From positions 197,944,698-198,008,697 of the forward strand of contig NC_080539.1 in assembly GCF_028640845.1 (NCBI RefSeq): DNA of 64,000 nucleotides, written 5' to 3'. Of the stretch, positions 1 to 11,371 are shown one piece after another. The notes under the pieces are model-generated. The model was not told where the DNA came from and made no database searches. It was given only the letters and a program-made list of their open reading frames with translations. Positions within the stretch are counted from its first letter, which is position 1, and each line of letters begins with the position of its first letter. Made by a program: the position numbers and the translations under genes. Source of the stretch: Ahaetulla prasina (taxonomy: Eukaryota; Chordata; Lepidosauria; Squamata; Colubridae).

Positions 1-479
1 CAAATCAAGTAAAATTCAAAATTCATTCACCAAATTAATAAGGAGCCAATTGCATGTCATAATTTTTCAGATTTCTAATTTATATAGAAATTTAAAGGCT
101 TTGAAAGAAATAAAAATATGTTTTAAAGTTTTTCTGTGCACTCAGACTATATATCAATAACTGCCTTTACTTCTTCAGTTGTGAGATGAAAACAAGAGTA
201 TACTGGATTACAAGGAAATCCATAGGTTAAAGATGCAAGCTTGTACATTCAGCATGCTTGGGTAAAACTAGCTCTGATTGCACCAATGACATAGACACCA
301 AAATGTGCAAAACTGACTAGTACTATCCTCAGCTGGAAATGCTGCATGTGACAGGGGTATAATTAAGGCTGGTAACCCAATTTATAATCTCTCTATATTA
401 TTAAAGCAATGTGTGGCAGCAGTTAGTATCTATGTATCCAACAAGTGACAACAATGGCATATGGAAATGGTAAAGAGCA

Positions 480-517
480 AAGGAAGGAGGGAGGGAGTGA
501 AGGAAGGAAGGAAGGAA
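480..517. repeat. (GGAA)n-type microsatellite
   Basis: An imperfect purine tract made of AGGAAGG and GAGGGAG units. It lies in ABI2 intron 1. The lysine- and glutamate-rich frame across it is a by-product of the repeat. Confidence 0.85.
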
Positions 518-2311
518 ATGAAGCAAAGAGATACAGGAAAGTTGTAGTAGTTCTAAGTGAATATGGCCTGATCCTGTGGAGTGTTTTGATGAATACATAC
601 AGTGACAAGATCATTTTTTGGGAAAATTGTGAATATTTTGAACGAACATGGGAAAAAATGTTATTCTAGGTTACCTGAAAGCATATGAGAGTGAATAGGA
701 AAGATGACTGTTTAATAAGTATGTGCTTTACAAAAATCTGTTCCTTACTACAGAATTAATGAAGGATGCAAGGCAATGAGCAATTCCATATGCAGGACAG
801 CCTCCTCCTTTTTTTGTGTAGTTTCAAGAGTGTAACTTGGGGGAAATGATCATGGAAAAAAGAAGGAAGTGAGTGAAAGAAACTAGACTGAAAATAGAAT
901 AATTTCATAGAAAGTCAGCATGAGCTCTGTATACAAAGAATTAGAAAATAATCTCCACCAAATAAATGAAGAGTGAATTAAAAAGAAGCAGCTGCTTGAA
1001 ACAGATTGAAAATGGGCTACAAAGGTGCAAACTGCATTTTTGCTTTTCAGCAGGGAATTTAGAAATAATCTAAAGAAATCTACTGAGCCCTTGTACAAAT
1101 ATTTGCCCAAAAACAATTAGGAGGATTTATTTTAACATTATAGTTGGCTAATATATAAAGTGCTATCGCAAACTGTTCCTCCTTGACCACTATCCCTTAA
1201 ATTCTACATTTTTCATTGGAATACTTCAGATTTATAATATAACATACTGATAAAGATTCCCTTGGCATTTATTATTTCAGCAAAATCTTTCAAAAATCCA
1301 ATCATCCCCAGATGAAGCTAACAGAATTCATCTTTAAGCATTATCATTGAAATCAAAACCAATAAACAATACAGTATCATTTTTGCAACCTCAACGAATG
1401 CAACAATTTAAAGCAATATAGCAAAAATATTTTATTCATTTCATGTTACAGTATCACAAAGAAAAATCTTATGTATGTACTCATTGTATGTAAAGTATAA
1501 CATGGAGAAGCCATACATGCCTCATGACAGACTACAATAAGTACAAAAGCTTTCCGATTTTAGAATTCAATATCCAATTCAGGAAAAACAAGCAAGTCAC
1601 ACTGCCCATTTTTTCAGTGCTTTTTAAAACTCTCAGTTCTTCTTTTGATCTTCAAATATGTACATACATATACATGAAAATAGAAACTTGTGAATATGCT
1701 TTACTGCCAAAAACATTTTACTTATTTACACTGTACACAAAAAAGTTCTAAAACTTCAGAATTTTTATCAGTGCCACATACATTTTAGTCTTCAAATCAG
1801 AAACATGTTATAAAATTGCTATGATGAAAAGTAAAATATTACATAAGAAAATTTCCCACCTTTTCTTTGCCTATTCCTTAAGACCCAGATGTGATAATTT
1901 AAACTTCACATTCAAGATTAGATAGCTAACTAAACCAATATCATAAGTAATAAATCTATCTGATAATCAAAAAGTAACTGCAATTTCATAACTCGCCCGT
2001 GAAGCAAATTCATTGCATTCATTTGTTCGACACATCATCTTTGTCAACAGAAAGCCATAATTAAATCTTAATTTACAACATCTCTCCAGCAAAATCTGAC
2101 TTTGTTTTTATATCTGAGAATTCAATAATGATGTTTTAACTGGTCATGCTAACTGCTCTGAAAAAATATTTGAAATACAAAATTCTAATCACCAAGCAGA
2201 AAGCTACTAAATTATATTACCATACGCTATATTAATAAGGCTGCACACTGAGTAATTAATGCAAAAGAACATCACTCCATTTATAAATGAGACAGAGAGG
2301 TTGCAATTAGA

Positions 2312-2366
2312 CTATCTATCTACCTACCTATCTACCTACCTACCTATTCATCCATCCATCCATCCG
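2312..2366. repeat. (CTAT/CTAC/CATC)n tetranucleotide microsatellite
   Basis: The tract begins with CTATCTAT units, passes into CTACCTAC and ends with CATCCATC units. It is an interrupted tetranucleotide array about 55 bp long in ABI2 intron 1. Confidence 0.9.
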
Positions 2367-2701
2367 TTTTATATATCTCCCATTTCACTAAAAGCAACAC
2401 TAAAATGCATATAAAGTTCTAAGCTAAAAAGATTTCCTCAAGATTTCAATTTAAATATTGAAGCATCATGTCAGTCTCTAGCTTTGTTTATGGAGAAAAA
2501 AATCAGGGGGAGGGGGGGTTCCTTTGAAGAATCAGCAGAAATCAGAACAGTAATCAGCTAGCCAAGCCACATATTCAGCTCATTACCACGTCTCAGTAGG
2601 AGCCTTGAAGCTCAGTGCAGTTTGACATCACATTCAGAACTGGTGCCAAATCACATTTTTAGCAAATCAGGCACTCTAATAACCATAGCTTTGAATTATG
2701 T

Positions 2702-2757
2702 TATTAATTAATACCTTTTTGTAAGGAACTATTAATTAATACCTTGTTGTAAGGAAC
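2702..2757. repeat. 28-bp direct tandem duplication
   Basis: Two head-to-tail copies (2702-2729 and 2730-2757) of a unit that begins TATTAATTAATACC and ends GTAAGGAAC. They differ at one base. It is a small local duplication in ABI2 intron 1. Confidence 0.9.
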
Positions 2758-3274
2758 ACAACATTAACATTATAGGGCAGTAGGTATTAAATGGAGCACA
2801 CCGTTCACGGAGAGAAAAGGAATCCTCAATAAAGGTACATGTAACATCTCTTGAGGAGTAGCATCACACGTGGAGTCAGGGGTTTATTCTTTGTCGCCTA
2901 TGAAAAATTTCCTCACCTAGTAGTCCAAAATCACCCTTTGCCCTTATTTTCCACGGTGTTGCAAGCAGAAATATAGCACACTATGCCAGTTAGAGAATGG
3001 GAAACCTTTTACAACTCAAAGATCCCAGATAGCTATGAGTTCCTTCCAGTCGTTATCAGCGTGCGTACAGGACACATCTTTCTGAAAGGAAATCTCTGGA
3101 TTAGGGGCACCTCTCAAATCTTAGACCCAACGGCTTTTTTGCGTGGGAGTTCAACGGGCACCCACCTCTTCTCCACTTTCCCCTCGTTCTCACCCCATTC
3201 CAAGCCCCTCCTAGGCCTCAAAGGCCGGTTGAGATGCCTGGGATGGAGAGGAGAGGGACATCGACATTCCGTAT

Positions 3275-3310
3275 GGCATGCATGCATGCAAGCATGCATC
3301 TATGCATGCG
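3275..3310. repeat. (GCAT)n alternating purine-pyrimidine tract
   Basis: Repeated GCAT units, slightly interrupted, lie just inside ABI2 intron 1 and within the CpG island. Alternating purine-pyrimidine runs of this kind can adopt left-handed DNA; that is inference. Confidence 0.85.
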
Positions 3311-3371
3311 TACGAGCGCGCACTCCGAGCGTTCACCCCTTCTCTCTTTGTTGCAGCGACGGGGGCAATTA

Positions 3372-3542
<171 letters not shown>

Positions 3543-3545
3543 TCA

Positions 3546-3555
3546 GCCCCGCCCC
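3546..3555 (-). promoter_or_regulatory. GC box (Sp/KLF-type)
   Basis: GCCCCGCCCC on the plus strand reads GGGGCGGGGC on the minus strand. It sits about 35 bases upstream of the ABI2 start codon, inside the CpG island. This is a motif match only. Confidence 0.5.
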
Positions 3556-3763
3556 TCTGGTCCCTCCTTTCCACCACCGCCCCCCCCCACGCCAAAAAAA
3601 CCCCAGGCGTCCCGCCTTTTGTCCACACAACGCCTGCAGCAGTTAGATCACCGTCCTCCGCCGCTCCCTCAGCGCTCGCCGAACCCCCGCTGGCCGCGGG
3701 GTTCAACTTCACCCTCTCCCTCCCACCCACCGCCCGCTCCTCAGCTGAGGCAGCGGCAGCCAC

Positions 3764-3774
3764 TGCGCATGCGC
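3764..3774. promoter_or_regulatory. NRF1-type site
   Basis: TGCGCATGCGC is a full match to the palindromic NRF1 consensus. It lies about 250 bases upstream of the ABI2 start codon, a typical position for NRF1 in CpG-island promoters. Confidence 0.6.
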
Positions 3775-3850
3775 CAAAGCTTTCCATGAAAATTCTTTTT
3801 CGCGCGCCCCCTTTCCCGGCGATTCCCTACCGCCCACCGCTTTCTATTCC

Positions 3851-3860
3851 CACTTCCGGT
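3851..3860 (-). promoter_or_regulatory. ETS/GABP-type site
   Basis: CACTTCCGGT on the plus strand reads ACCGGAAGTG on the minus strand, a strong ETS-family motif. It sits about 340 bases upstream of the ABI2 start codon, close to the outer edge of the CpG island. Motif match only. Confidence 0.55.
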
Positions 3861-4061
3861 GCCTGCATCCCGACGGGTGGGTGGGGAGAGCGAGGGATTG
3901 TATTCAGACTGCGTCCGACGAGTCACTAGGGTACCGGGATAGTGACTGGAGAGGAGGCGGGAGAAAAAAGAATGTCTCCCACTCTCTGTCTATACATTTG
4001 CCTATTCAGATTTAAGGCTTTTTATTCTCAGCACAGTTCTGCATATTACCTGCACTCCCTT

Positions 4062-4102
4062 TTTATTTTTAATTTTATTTATTTGTCGAGTACGTATTAG
4101 AT

Positions 4103-4148
<46 letters not shown>

Positions 4149-4267
4149 TGTATGTATGTATGTATGTATAGTATAAATATGAATTGAATACTTAAAATGA
4201 ATACAATTAAAGGGAACATTAGGACAGTGACGGTAGGCACGCTGGTGCTCTTATGCACGCCCCTTAA
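4062..4267 (-). mobile_element. LINE 3'-end fragment (same family as the 29.8-33.7 kb LINE)
   Basis: Read on the minus strand, it contains the 3'-untranslated signature AAGGGGCGTGCATAAG, then the G-C-rich stretch ending in TCCTGTCCTA, then a T/A-rich tail and AAATAAATAAA. The same order is seen at the 3' ends of the LINE copies near 25.3, 29.4, 33.6 and 35.4 kb. Only the 3'-untranslated part is left; there is no coding sequence. The tail has expanded into a tetranucleotide microsatellite. Confidence 0.8.
4102..4170. repeat. (TA)n(TATG)n microsatellite
   Basis: A TA run is followed by about twelve TATG units. It sits inside the LINE 3' tail, whose other copies carry only short TATATATG stretches at this place, so the microsatellite probably grew from the LINE tail. 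Confidence 0.9.
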
Positions 4268-4880
4268 TGATTTCTTTACTGTATTACTTTTTTAACGTAA
4301 ACCATCTGAATATAAGAACCTTGAGGCATTTTAAGCAGAATGTTGTTTGATACAATCAGAAAATTATCATATTGATTGAGACCTAAATCTTTGTGACTGT
4401 ATCACAGATCAACTCTAGGTCTGCTTTGTCAGAGTTTGTGACTCATAGTTTCGCCATTTGATGAAGAGGGTTGGACTCCACAATCATGAAACTTAAAGTT
4501 TATTATTTCTAAAGTCCAGCATAGAACAATATAGTATAAAAAGTCAATACTAATCATATGATCAGGGTACAGTTAAAATGCCTTAATAAATAATAATATA
4601 CAGAGGCTTATTTCAAAGGGCTACATCCTTGCAATGGGCCAGTGTACTGTATCAGAATTAACCTAATTTGAGGAATTGCTTGAATTATTCTACTAACTGC
4701 AGTGTTGTGTGGATTCAACTGAGGACATTAAAATTGGTCAAATTGAACTGCAGCATTTATTCAAAAGCTAGATTATGAATCATAATCTGAATCTGAAAAC
4801 CAATTATCGTGTTCTTAAACAAAGAGTATATTTTTGGAGGCAAATAGATGAGGAAGAAATGGAGATAGTGACAAATTTCT
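4268..4880. other. Intergenic, nothing recognised
   Basis: AT-rich sequence upstream of ABI2. No coding frame, structured RNA or repeat family is recognisable by eye. Confidence 0.6.
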
Positions 4881-5151
4881 GCCTCTGGTGGCTCAGCAGA
4901 CTAAGTCTGTCTGTTATTAACACAGCTGCTTGCAATTAGTGCAAGTTCAAGTCCCACCAGGCCCAAGGTTGACTCAGCCTTCCATCCTTTATAAGGTAGG
5001 TAAAATGAGGACCCAGATAGTTGGGGGCAATAAAGTTGACTTTGTATATAATATACAAATGGATGAAGACTATTGCTTAACACAGTGTAAGCCGCTCTGA
5101 GTCTTTGGAGAAGGGCGGGATATAAACTCAAATAAAAAATAAAAAAATAAA
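4881..5151 (+). mobile_element. tRNA-derived SINE (squamate type)
   Basis: The tRNA-like head begins at GCCTCTGGTGGCTCAGCAG, with a B-box-like stretch near GCAAGTTCAAGTCCCACC. The body contains AAGGTTGACTCAGCCTTCCA. The tail reads AAGCCGCTCTGAGTCTTTGG, then GGCGGGATATAAAC and an A-rich AATAAA-type end. The same family is present in reverse orientation at 17174-17444 and 18831-19101. It is a non-autonomous retroposon, not a working tRNA gene. Confidence 0.8.
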
Positions 5152-5389
5152 TTTATTTTCCTGGGCTCCAAGATCACCGCAGATAGGGACTGCAGCCAAG
5201 AAATTGAAAGACGCTTGCTCCTAGGGAGGAAGGCTATGGCAAATCTAGACAGCGTACTAAAAAGCAGAGACATCACGCTGCCAACAAAGGTGCATATAGT
5301 CAAGGCTATGGTTTTCCTAGTTGCAATGTATGGCTGTGAAAGTTAGCCCATGAGGAAGGCTGACCACCAAAGAATTGAGACCTTTGAAT

Positions 5390-6443
5390 CAGGGTTGAAA
5401 TTAAAAATTTTCCCTACCGGTTCTGTGGGCGTGGCTTAATTGGTGGGTGTGGCTTGGTGGTCAGATGATTGGATGGGCGTGGCCAATAACAAATAATAAA
5501 AATAATAAAGTATACAAAATAATAAGAGATACCAAAAACCAACTTTCACACTTTACACATACACAATACAACACAACTGACTCACACACAATGTAAAAGC
5601 ACTGCACTTCACCCAGAATGGCCCCTGCAACAAGCAGGAACCTCACACAGCCACAAAAAGCTCAAAAACCAACTTTCACACTTTACACACACACAACACA
5701 ACACAACATAACTGACTCACACACACACACACACAAAATGCCACATACAGCTATGTGAGATTTTGTGTGTTTGTGTAGTTAAGAGTGAAACACTACAGAA
5801 ATACACCAAATCTCAGAAAGTTGCACAAATATTTTATTTTATTATTTTATTTTATTTATATTTTTTAGATCAGGGGTCTCCAATCTTAGTAACTTTAAGG
5901 TTTATGGACTTCAATTCCCAGAGTTCCTCAGCCAGCAAAGCAGGCAGATTCAGTTGCTGATTGAGGAGATGGATTTCAAGCAGGAAAATTCAGTTGCTAG
6001 GTGATGCAAATGATGTAAAGCATGGCTTTCCCAGCCCGAAACGAGCAGTTAATTAGGTAAGTGCCTTACCTTACCAGAATCTCTTAAAAGGAGGTTTTCT
6101 TCAAGCTCTTCAGCTGAAGAGCTTGTAGAAAACATGTTTTTTAAGTTTCTGGTGATGAGGAACTCAGCTGGGATCGCCATAGGTTGTTAAAAAAAAACTT
6201 TCAAAGGGTTCTGACGATCTCAGCTGAGTCGCGGGAATCATCAAAGGCTTTTTTTTTTACTTTTAAAGGCATGTTTGCGGCTGAAGAAAAACTGCTTTTA
6301 AAAGTAAAAACAACAACAACTGATGATTGCGCGGCTCAGCAGGGGGCAGGGCCAGGGATTTTTGCTACCGGTTCTCCAAACCACCAGCTGCCATCGCTAC
6401 CAGATCGGGCGAGCCTGTCCAAACCAGGAGCATTTCACCCCTG
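5390..6443. mobile_element. hAT-type non-autonomous palindromic element, 1054 bp copy
   Basis: The ends are CAGGGTTGAAAT and ATTTCACCCCTG. The flanks are CTTTGAAT and CTTTGAAC, a 7/8 match to an 8-bp target duplication as expected for hAT. The ends share CTACCGGTTCT and CATTTCACCCCTG with the copies at 42384 and 60030. Inside are CA-rich stretches, an internal repeat (about 5534-5592 and 5666-5740), a fragment of another hAT element, and short hairpins around 6100-6320. It has no transposase frame, so it must have moved with an enzyme made elsewhere. It sits in the middle of a BovB LINE. Confidence 0.85.
5871..5943 (+). mobile_element. Fragment of a small hAT miniature element
   Basis: It begins CAGGGGTCTCCAATCTTAG and includes GGACTTCAATTCCCAGAG. 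This matches the left half of the 134-bp element at 45246-45379. The right half is missing. It lies nested inside the larger hAT element. Confidence 0.75.
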
Positions 6444-6811
6444 CTTTGAACTATAATGCTGGAGAAGACTCCTGCAAGTCCCTTGGACTGCAAGATGATC
6501 AAACCGGTCAATCTTAGAGGAGATCAAACCTAACTTCTTTTCAGAAGGCCAGATCCTGAAGATGAAACTCAAATACTTTGGCCACCTAATGAGAAGGAAG
6601 GACTCACTGCATAAGAGCTTAATGCTGGAAAAGACAGAGAGCAAAAGAAAGGGATGACAAAGAATGAGATGCTGGATGGAGTCACTGAAGCAGTAGGCGT
6701 GAACTTAAATGGACTCCAGAGGATGGTAGAGGACAGGAAGGCCTGAAGGAACATTGTCCATGGGGTCGCAGTGAGTCGGACACGACTTCACATCTAACAA
6801 CAACAAGAAAT

Positions 6812-7989
6812 ATTTTTGGAGGAGGTGCAGCTAGATTTGTACTTTGATGTTTGTTCAGGAGTTCAGCCTCTTCCTTTTCCCACACATCAACAACTTTATA
6901 GTTGAGTTGAGAGGATGGCTGAGCCAAAGTAATCCAGTGAGCTTCCATTGGTTGAGAATGGACTAGAATCTGGATCTCCCTGGTGTCAGTCTCATACCTT
7001 CATAGTTTTCAAAACTGTCAATTTGGTTTCAGTTTTCGGAGACTGAAAACATTTCTAGAGGTAAACATAGAGGTGGACCGTTGTAAATTTTGTACAAAAT
7101 TAAAACTAACCCATCTGTGGTGCAAAATATAACCAGTGGTAAGCAAACTGGGTACCAAAAATATATTGCATTATTTTGTGAAATTCAGTTAGATCAATGT
7201 CTGCCTTCTGTGGTATATACCAAGAATGAACAATCTGGCTGTCTAGAATTGAGAACAGGCAATCCAGAGGAAACTGCAATCAATCCAATCTTCAGTAGCT
7301 TACTGTGTAGGAGGGGAAGCAGAAAGAAAGAAAATGTTTAAAAATAGTAAAAAGAGAGAAGCATCCTACACCAGTGGTTTCACAAAGAATATTCCTGCTT
7401 ATGTAGCTAAAGTTGCACCACTTGCACTCAACCACATGATAAAAGAAAAAGCAGAACAACTTCTAAAATTTGCAAAATTTTAGAGCCCAGTGACACATAT
7501 AACCAGTGGTCATGGAATGATGACTCTTGAGCAAAGTGGGGGCAAGAAATATTCATAAAGTGCTTCTGCTTTCTGGCATTCAACTCCGGCAGCACTTTAC
7601 TGTGGACTGAGTTGCAGTAATGGTGCCACATATATTGCAGGAAAAAGTGAAGGTTTCATCTTGTACATCTACCAGCAAATGAACCTCATCTAAGAACATA
7701 CTCAGTAGAAGAGGGCATCTTGGATTGACAGTATATGGTATTTGCAGACCTCATCAGTTCAGCCAGGAAATCAGACGCAGATCAGATTTGGTGGTAGGAG
7801 GCTTTATCAGCTGGTAGGGTATCCTAAGAAGCCAAAACAGAACCCTGATTCTAGGATGAAATCATTAATCCAAGGAATTAATGTTGAGATTATAATATAA
7901 GAATTCTAGCAAGCCCTCCACCTTCAAATGATACTCCTGTATCTAAGCAACTGAAGGAAGAAACAATTGTCCTGCTTTTTCAATGTAAA
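6812..7989. other. Intergenic, nothing recognised
   Basis: No gene, tandem array or known repeat family is recognisable here. The reading frames are short and unlike known proteins. Confidence 0.55.
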
Positions 7990-8370
7990 GGTAGACCTTG
8001 AATTACATCAGTTCATTTAGTGACCATTTGAAGTTACAACAGCACTGAAAAAAAGCGACTTCTGTACATTTTTCACACTTACGACCGTTTTCAGGATCCC
8101 TATGGTCATGTGATTTTTCATTCTGATGCTTGTCCACTGGTTCATATTTATGACCGTTGCAGTGTTCCAGGGTTATGTGATCCCCTTTTGCAACCTTCTG
8201 ACAAGCAAAGTCAATGGGGAAGCCAGATTCACTTAACAACCATGTTACTAACTTAACTGCAGTGACTCATTTAACAAGAAAAGTTGTAAAATGGGGCAAA
8301 ACTCAACAAATTTCTCACTTGACAACATACATTTTGGGCCCAGTTGTGGTTGTAAGTCGAGGACTAGCTG
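7990..8370 (+). mobile_element. Tigger-like (Tc1/mariner group) miniature element
   Basis: The ends read GGTAGACCTTGAATTACA and GTAAGTCGAGGACTAGC, an inverted pair. The interior carries CACTTAACAACCATGTTACT and GGTCATGTGAT stretches shared with the copies at 47437-47958 and 54951-55322. Terminal sequence of the GTCCTCGACTTAC type resembles Tigger/pogo elements, which is why I place it there; the superfamily call is an inference. No transposase remains. Confidence 0.65.
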
Positions 8371-8639
8371 TAGTAAATTAGAAGCTTACCTCTTTTGGGA
8401 AGGAGGACCAGTTTGTATTCACTGTTTTGATAACTGTTGGATGTATCAGTATGAAGAGTTACTGTCACAACAGGATTCTTGTAGAGTTTCCTTTCTTATA
8501 AAATAGCTGTTGCCAGAGGTGAAAATGACTCTTTCTCTTATGGTCTTCCAAAAACTTAAAACCTTTGGATTTTAGAGGACAGTTGTAAGAAAAACATTGC
8601 ACCATAAGTGTTGGACTAACATATTGCATGTGTTTATTT

Positions 8640-8852
8640 GTTGCTTTGTTTATTTATTTGTATCCCAGGTTTACATATCCGACATGCTTCCTCCTATTTT
8701 CCCCACAACAACCCTGTGAGGTGGGTTGAGCAGTAAGAGTGTGACTGGCCCAAAATCACCCAACTGGCTTTCACAGCAAAAGTGAAACTTGAAGTCACAG
8801 TCTCCTTCTTTTCTAGCCTGGTGCCTTAACCATAGACCAAACTGGCCCTATT
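8640..8852 (-). mobile_element. tRNA-derived SINE, minus strand
   Basis: The head lies at the right: on the minus strand it reads like GCCAGTTTGGTCTATGGTTA and then the promoter-box region. The body includes CCTGTGAGGTGGGTTGAG on the plus strand. The left end is a TTTATTTATTTGTATCC tail. The 53.5 kb copy has the same layout and orientation. Confidence 0.75.
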
Positions 8853-10892
8853 ATAGCTTGTGTATATTACTGTGTCTTATTTATTAAATATGTAGAGTCA
8901 GATCTGAAATAGGACAAAATTAATTAATTCATCTATGTACAGGTAACTATTACATAAGTTGATAGTCAGACAGAGAAGCTGTGTATACAATTAATTTATA
9001 AGATAGTTATTTTACAGTCAGATAAATGGCATTTTTCCATAGATATTCTCCACTCTTCATAAACTTTATAAAGAAAAATAGAACTCTGTTAAAAAGTTAA
9101 TTTCTGATTGCAGGTTAAACTTCCTGGACTTATTGAAAATGGCAACATTATGTATGCACATTCAAGTGTTTGGGAAATGTTTTCCAAATCTTCAATAAAT
9201 ACTTTTTTATATTAAAAAAATAAATTAGCTTTATTTGCCTTATGCAATATGAATGGACACACACAGTGTAGCAGAAAAATGTTCTTCACTCTTCAAATCC
9301 AACATGAGTTTATTTTTTAAAAAGCTATTAACTATCTAAGAATGCATATTTTTGAAAGAGATAAAAAGTTAACTGATTAAAAATATGAGACGCTTCCATT
9401 CCATTTTTTAAAAAACTGTTTCAATATAACCTAGCCAATTACAAAAAAAAACACTAGTTACCATGAAAGTGAAGTTCACTGGATTTCGTGTGCTTAAGAA
9501 CCAAAATATTTATGATAATTAAAAAACAGACAAAATTGCATAGCACTCAGCAGTATATTTTCAGCTATAAAATATGGCATCAGACCTCAGTACTGTAAAC
9601 ATTTCAGGAAATTAAGAATACATTCAATTCCCAGGTCAGCAGAATCCGACAACAGAGGTAGGATATGGATTAGCAGCAGAAGAAAACAGATTTCAGACAG
9701 TGATGGGTGGAGGTAGGAGTATGAAACAATGAGAAATCATCACATTTTAGAGGTTTGTTTGGTTCAACTCAGCAGATCAACCAAAGTCACAAAAGCAAAA
9801 CCTGGAACATTTTAGTTACTCTATATTTTAGATGAAACAAAATTGAGTAGGGCAAGGCTGTTGCTTGTCATTCCCACCTTCTGCATCTCCCAGCTGGCCT
9901 CCCCACTTTTTCCAGGACCTTCTGTTCTTTTTAACCTCTCTGCTGCCACTGCTAATAGCCTGACACAGCATATCCTACCAGCCTGTCCACTGATGTGCAT
10001 TTCAGTTCACACACTGACCATCTAAAACTGGCTGTTCTGTGGATTGCAGGAATACTGCAGGAATATAAGTATGGAATACTGTTCACATTCCTATATTTCA
10101 AGCCAATAGTGAGAACAGACTCAAATGAGAAACCCATATAGTAATGTTCCTACTAGTCTTGAATCTGACAAGAGTATTGGAAAGTTGTTAGAGTATTTAA
10201 ATGGCTTGCAAATGAATTACACACCTATCACTAAAATAATACTTATCTACATTCAAATATGCATTAGTTTTAAAAATAGCAGATATTCCCCAGCATAACT
10301 TAGATATTTAAGAGTTTTATTCAGAAAAGGATTATCTTTCAATATTATTTTCTTAGCCTGAAATATTAACTTCCCACAAGAACCTGGTGACAATTCTAAC
10401 TGCCTTTCTCACATGTTGCAGAGTCCCATCTGTGACAGAAACTTGTTTTGAAAGTCTTCCCCACCATTCTGCAGACAACTAGACGCTTGCGAAGGTTAAA
10501 CCAGTTTCCTATGTGGAGGAAGCCAGTATCTGAAAACATCCAAATGGAATTTTTCCCTGTGTGGGAACTTGATCCTTTAGCATGCATAGAAATTCTGTAC
10601 AGGGGGCATTTCGACTCAGCTGTGAAACCCTGGAATATTGAAAAGAAATTGGAAACACAATCTCTAACCAGTCTTCTCTGGCTAGGCAACAGAGGGGGTT
10701 AAAAATCATCAGTCATTATGCAGCCTTTTGAAATACAGCAGCTCTATGAATAACTTAAATCCCCATGCACTCCACGCAGCTCGGCAGAAACATAAACTGT
10801 TTAATTGCCTCGCTCTTGTCTATATAGTACATACTCTATGCATGTGAATATTCTGCAGCAAAGCTGAGTGTTAATAAGGAGGTTGTCGAGAC
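8853..10892. other. Intergenic, nothing recognised
   Basis: AT-rich sequence without recognisable genes or repeat families. Frames near 10396-10709 on both strands are short and look like chance frames. Confidence 0.55.
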
Positions 10893-11226
10893 ATTCTTCC
10901 ATATATAGATTTCTATTGAAAGCAGTGGTCATATCATAACAGCCTAGTTTTTCATCTGACTGTTTTGTTCCAAGAGCTGCAGCCATAGTTATAGGTTGCA
11001 ATGTAAAGCCACTGAATGTGCTTTCTCAAGTGATGGCTCTTGAACAAAAAAATGAGAAAGCAGGGTCAGACAAGATGTATATAACTGTGTAGAACCTGCT
11101 CAGCCCTAGGGAACACCTCGTCCCCAAAGTTCAGCAGGCCTTTTAGCCTTCTGTAAGACCTGATCTTTTCCCCAAGCATTGGGAGATTAGATGATGGCAC
11201 ATTAGCACAGACTGGCATCAGGTTTT
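10893..11226 (+). repeat. Inverted repeat, left arm (334 bp)
   Basis: This segment runs from ATTCTTCCATATATAGATTT to GCATCAGGTTTT and reappears in reverse complement at 12797-13144. The match continues over the whole length with scattered substitutions and small indels. The arms are separated by about 1.57 kb. Its right part overlaps an L2-like LINE 3' end, so the arms could be two copies of one dispersed repeat or a local inverted duplication. Confidence 0.85.
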
Positions 11227-11371
11227 TATTGTTTCTGATGTTTTATGCTTTAACTGGTTGAGTTTTATATTTTGTAAAATTATTTTATGTATCTTCTAAC
11301 ATTTGAGAAGGAGAGGGAGTTGGTTGAAAGATGGGTAGCTATACAAATGTTTTAAATGAATAAAAATAAAA
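11100..11371 (+). mobile_element. L2-like LINE 3' end
   Basis: The segment contains CCTTTTAGCCTTCTGTAAGA and GACCTGATCTTTTCC and ends with GATGGGTAGCTATACAAAT and an AATAAAAATAAAA tail. This is the usual order at the 3' end of reptile L2-type LINEs. It is diverged and has no coding part, so the assignment is moderate. Confidence 0.5.

Larger units (their letters stand above)
5152..6811 (+). mobile_element. BovB (RTE-clade) LINE 3' part, split by a hAT element
   Basis: The left piece (5152-5389) encodes the end of a BovB reverse transcriptase region, with stretches such as KITADRDCSQEIERRLLLGR and VHIVKAMVFL. The right piece (6444-6811) continues in register with GGAGAAGACTCCTGCAAGTC and ends with GGGGTCGCAGTGAGTCGGAC followed by ACGACTTCACATCTAACAAC, the typical BovB 3' end. 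Frameshifts and stops make it dead. BovB is shared by squamates and ruminants through horizontal transfer, which is established knowledge. The 1054-bp insert at 5390-6443 is the cause of the split. Confidence 0.9.

Noticed and set aside
4881..5151. tRNA genes in the SINE heads
   Set aside because: The promoter-box-like heads are degenerate and joined to SINE bodies and tails, and the same sequence recurs in several places.
10396..10709. Overlapping 66-97 residue frames on both strands
   Set aside because: No domain, no splice context, and frames of this length are expected by chance.
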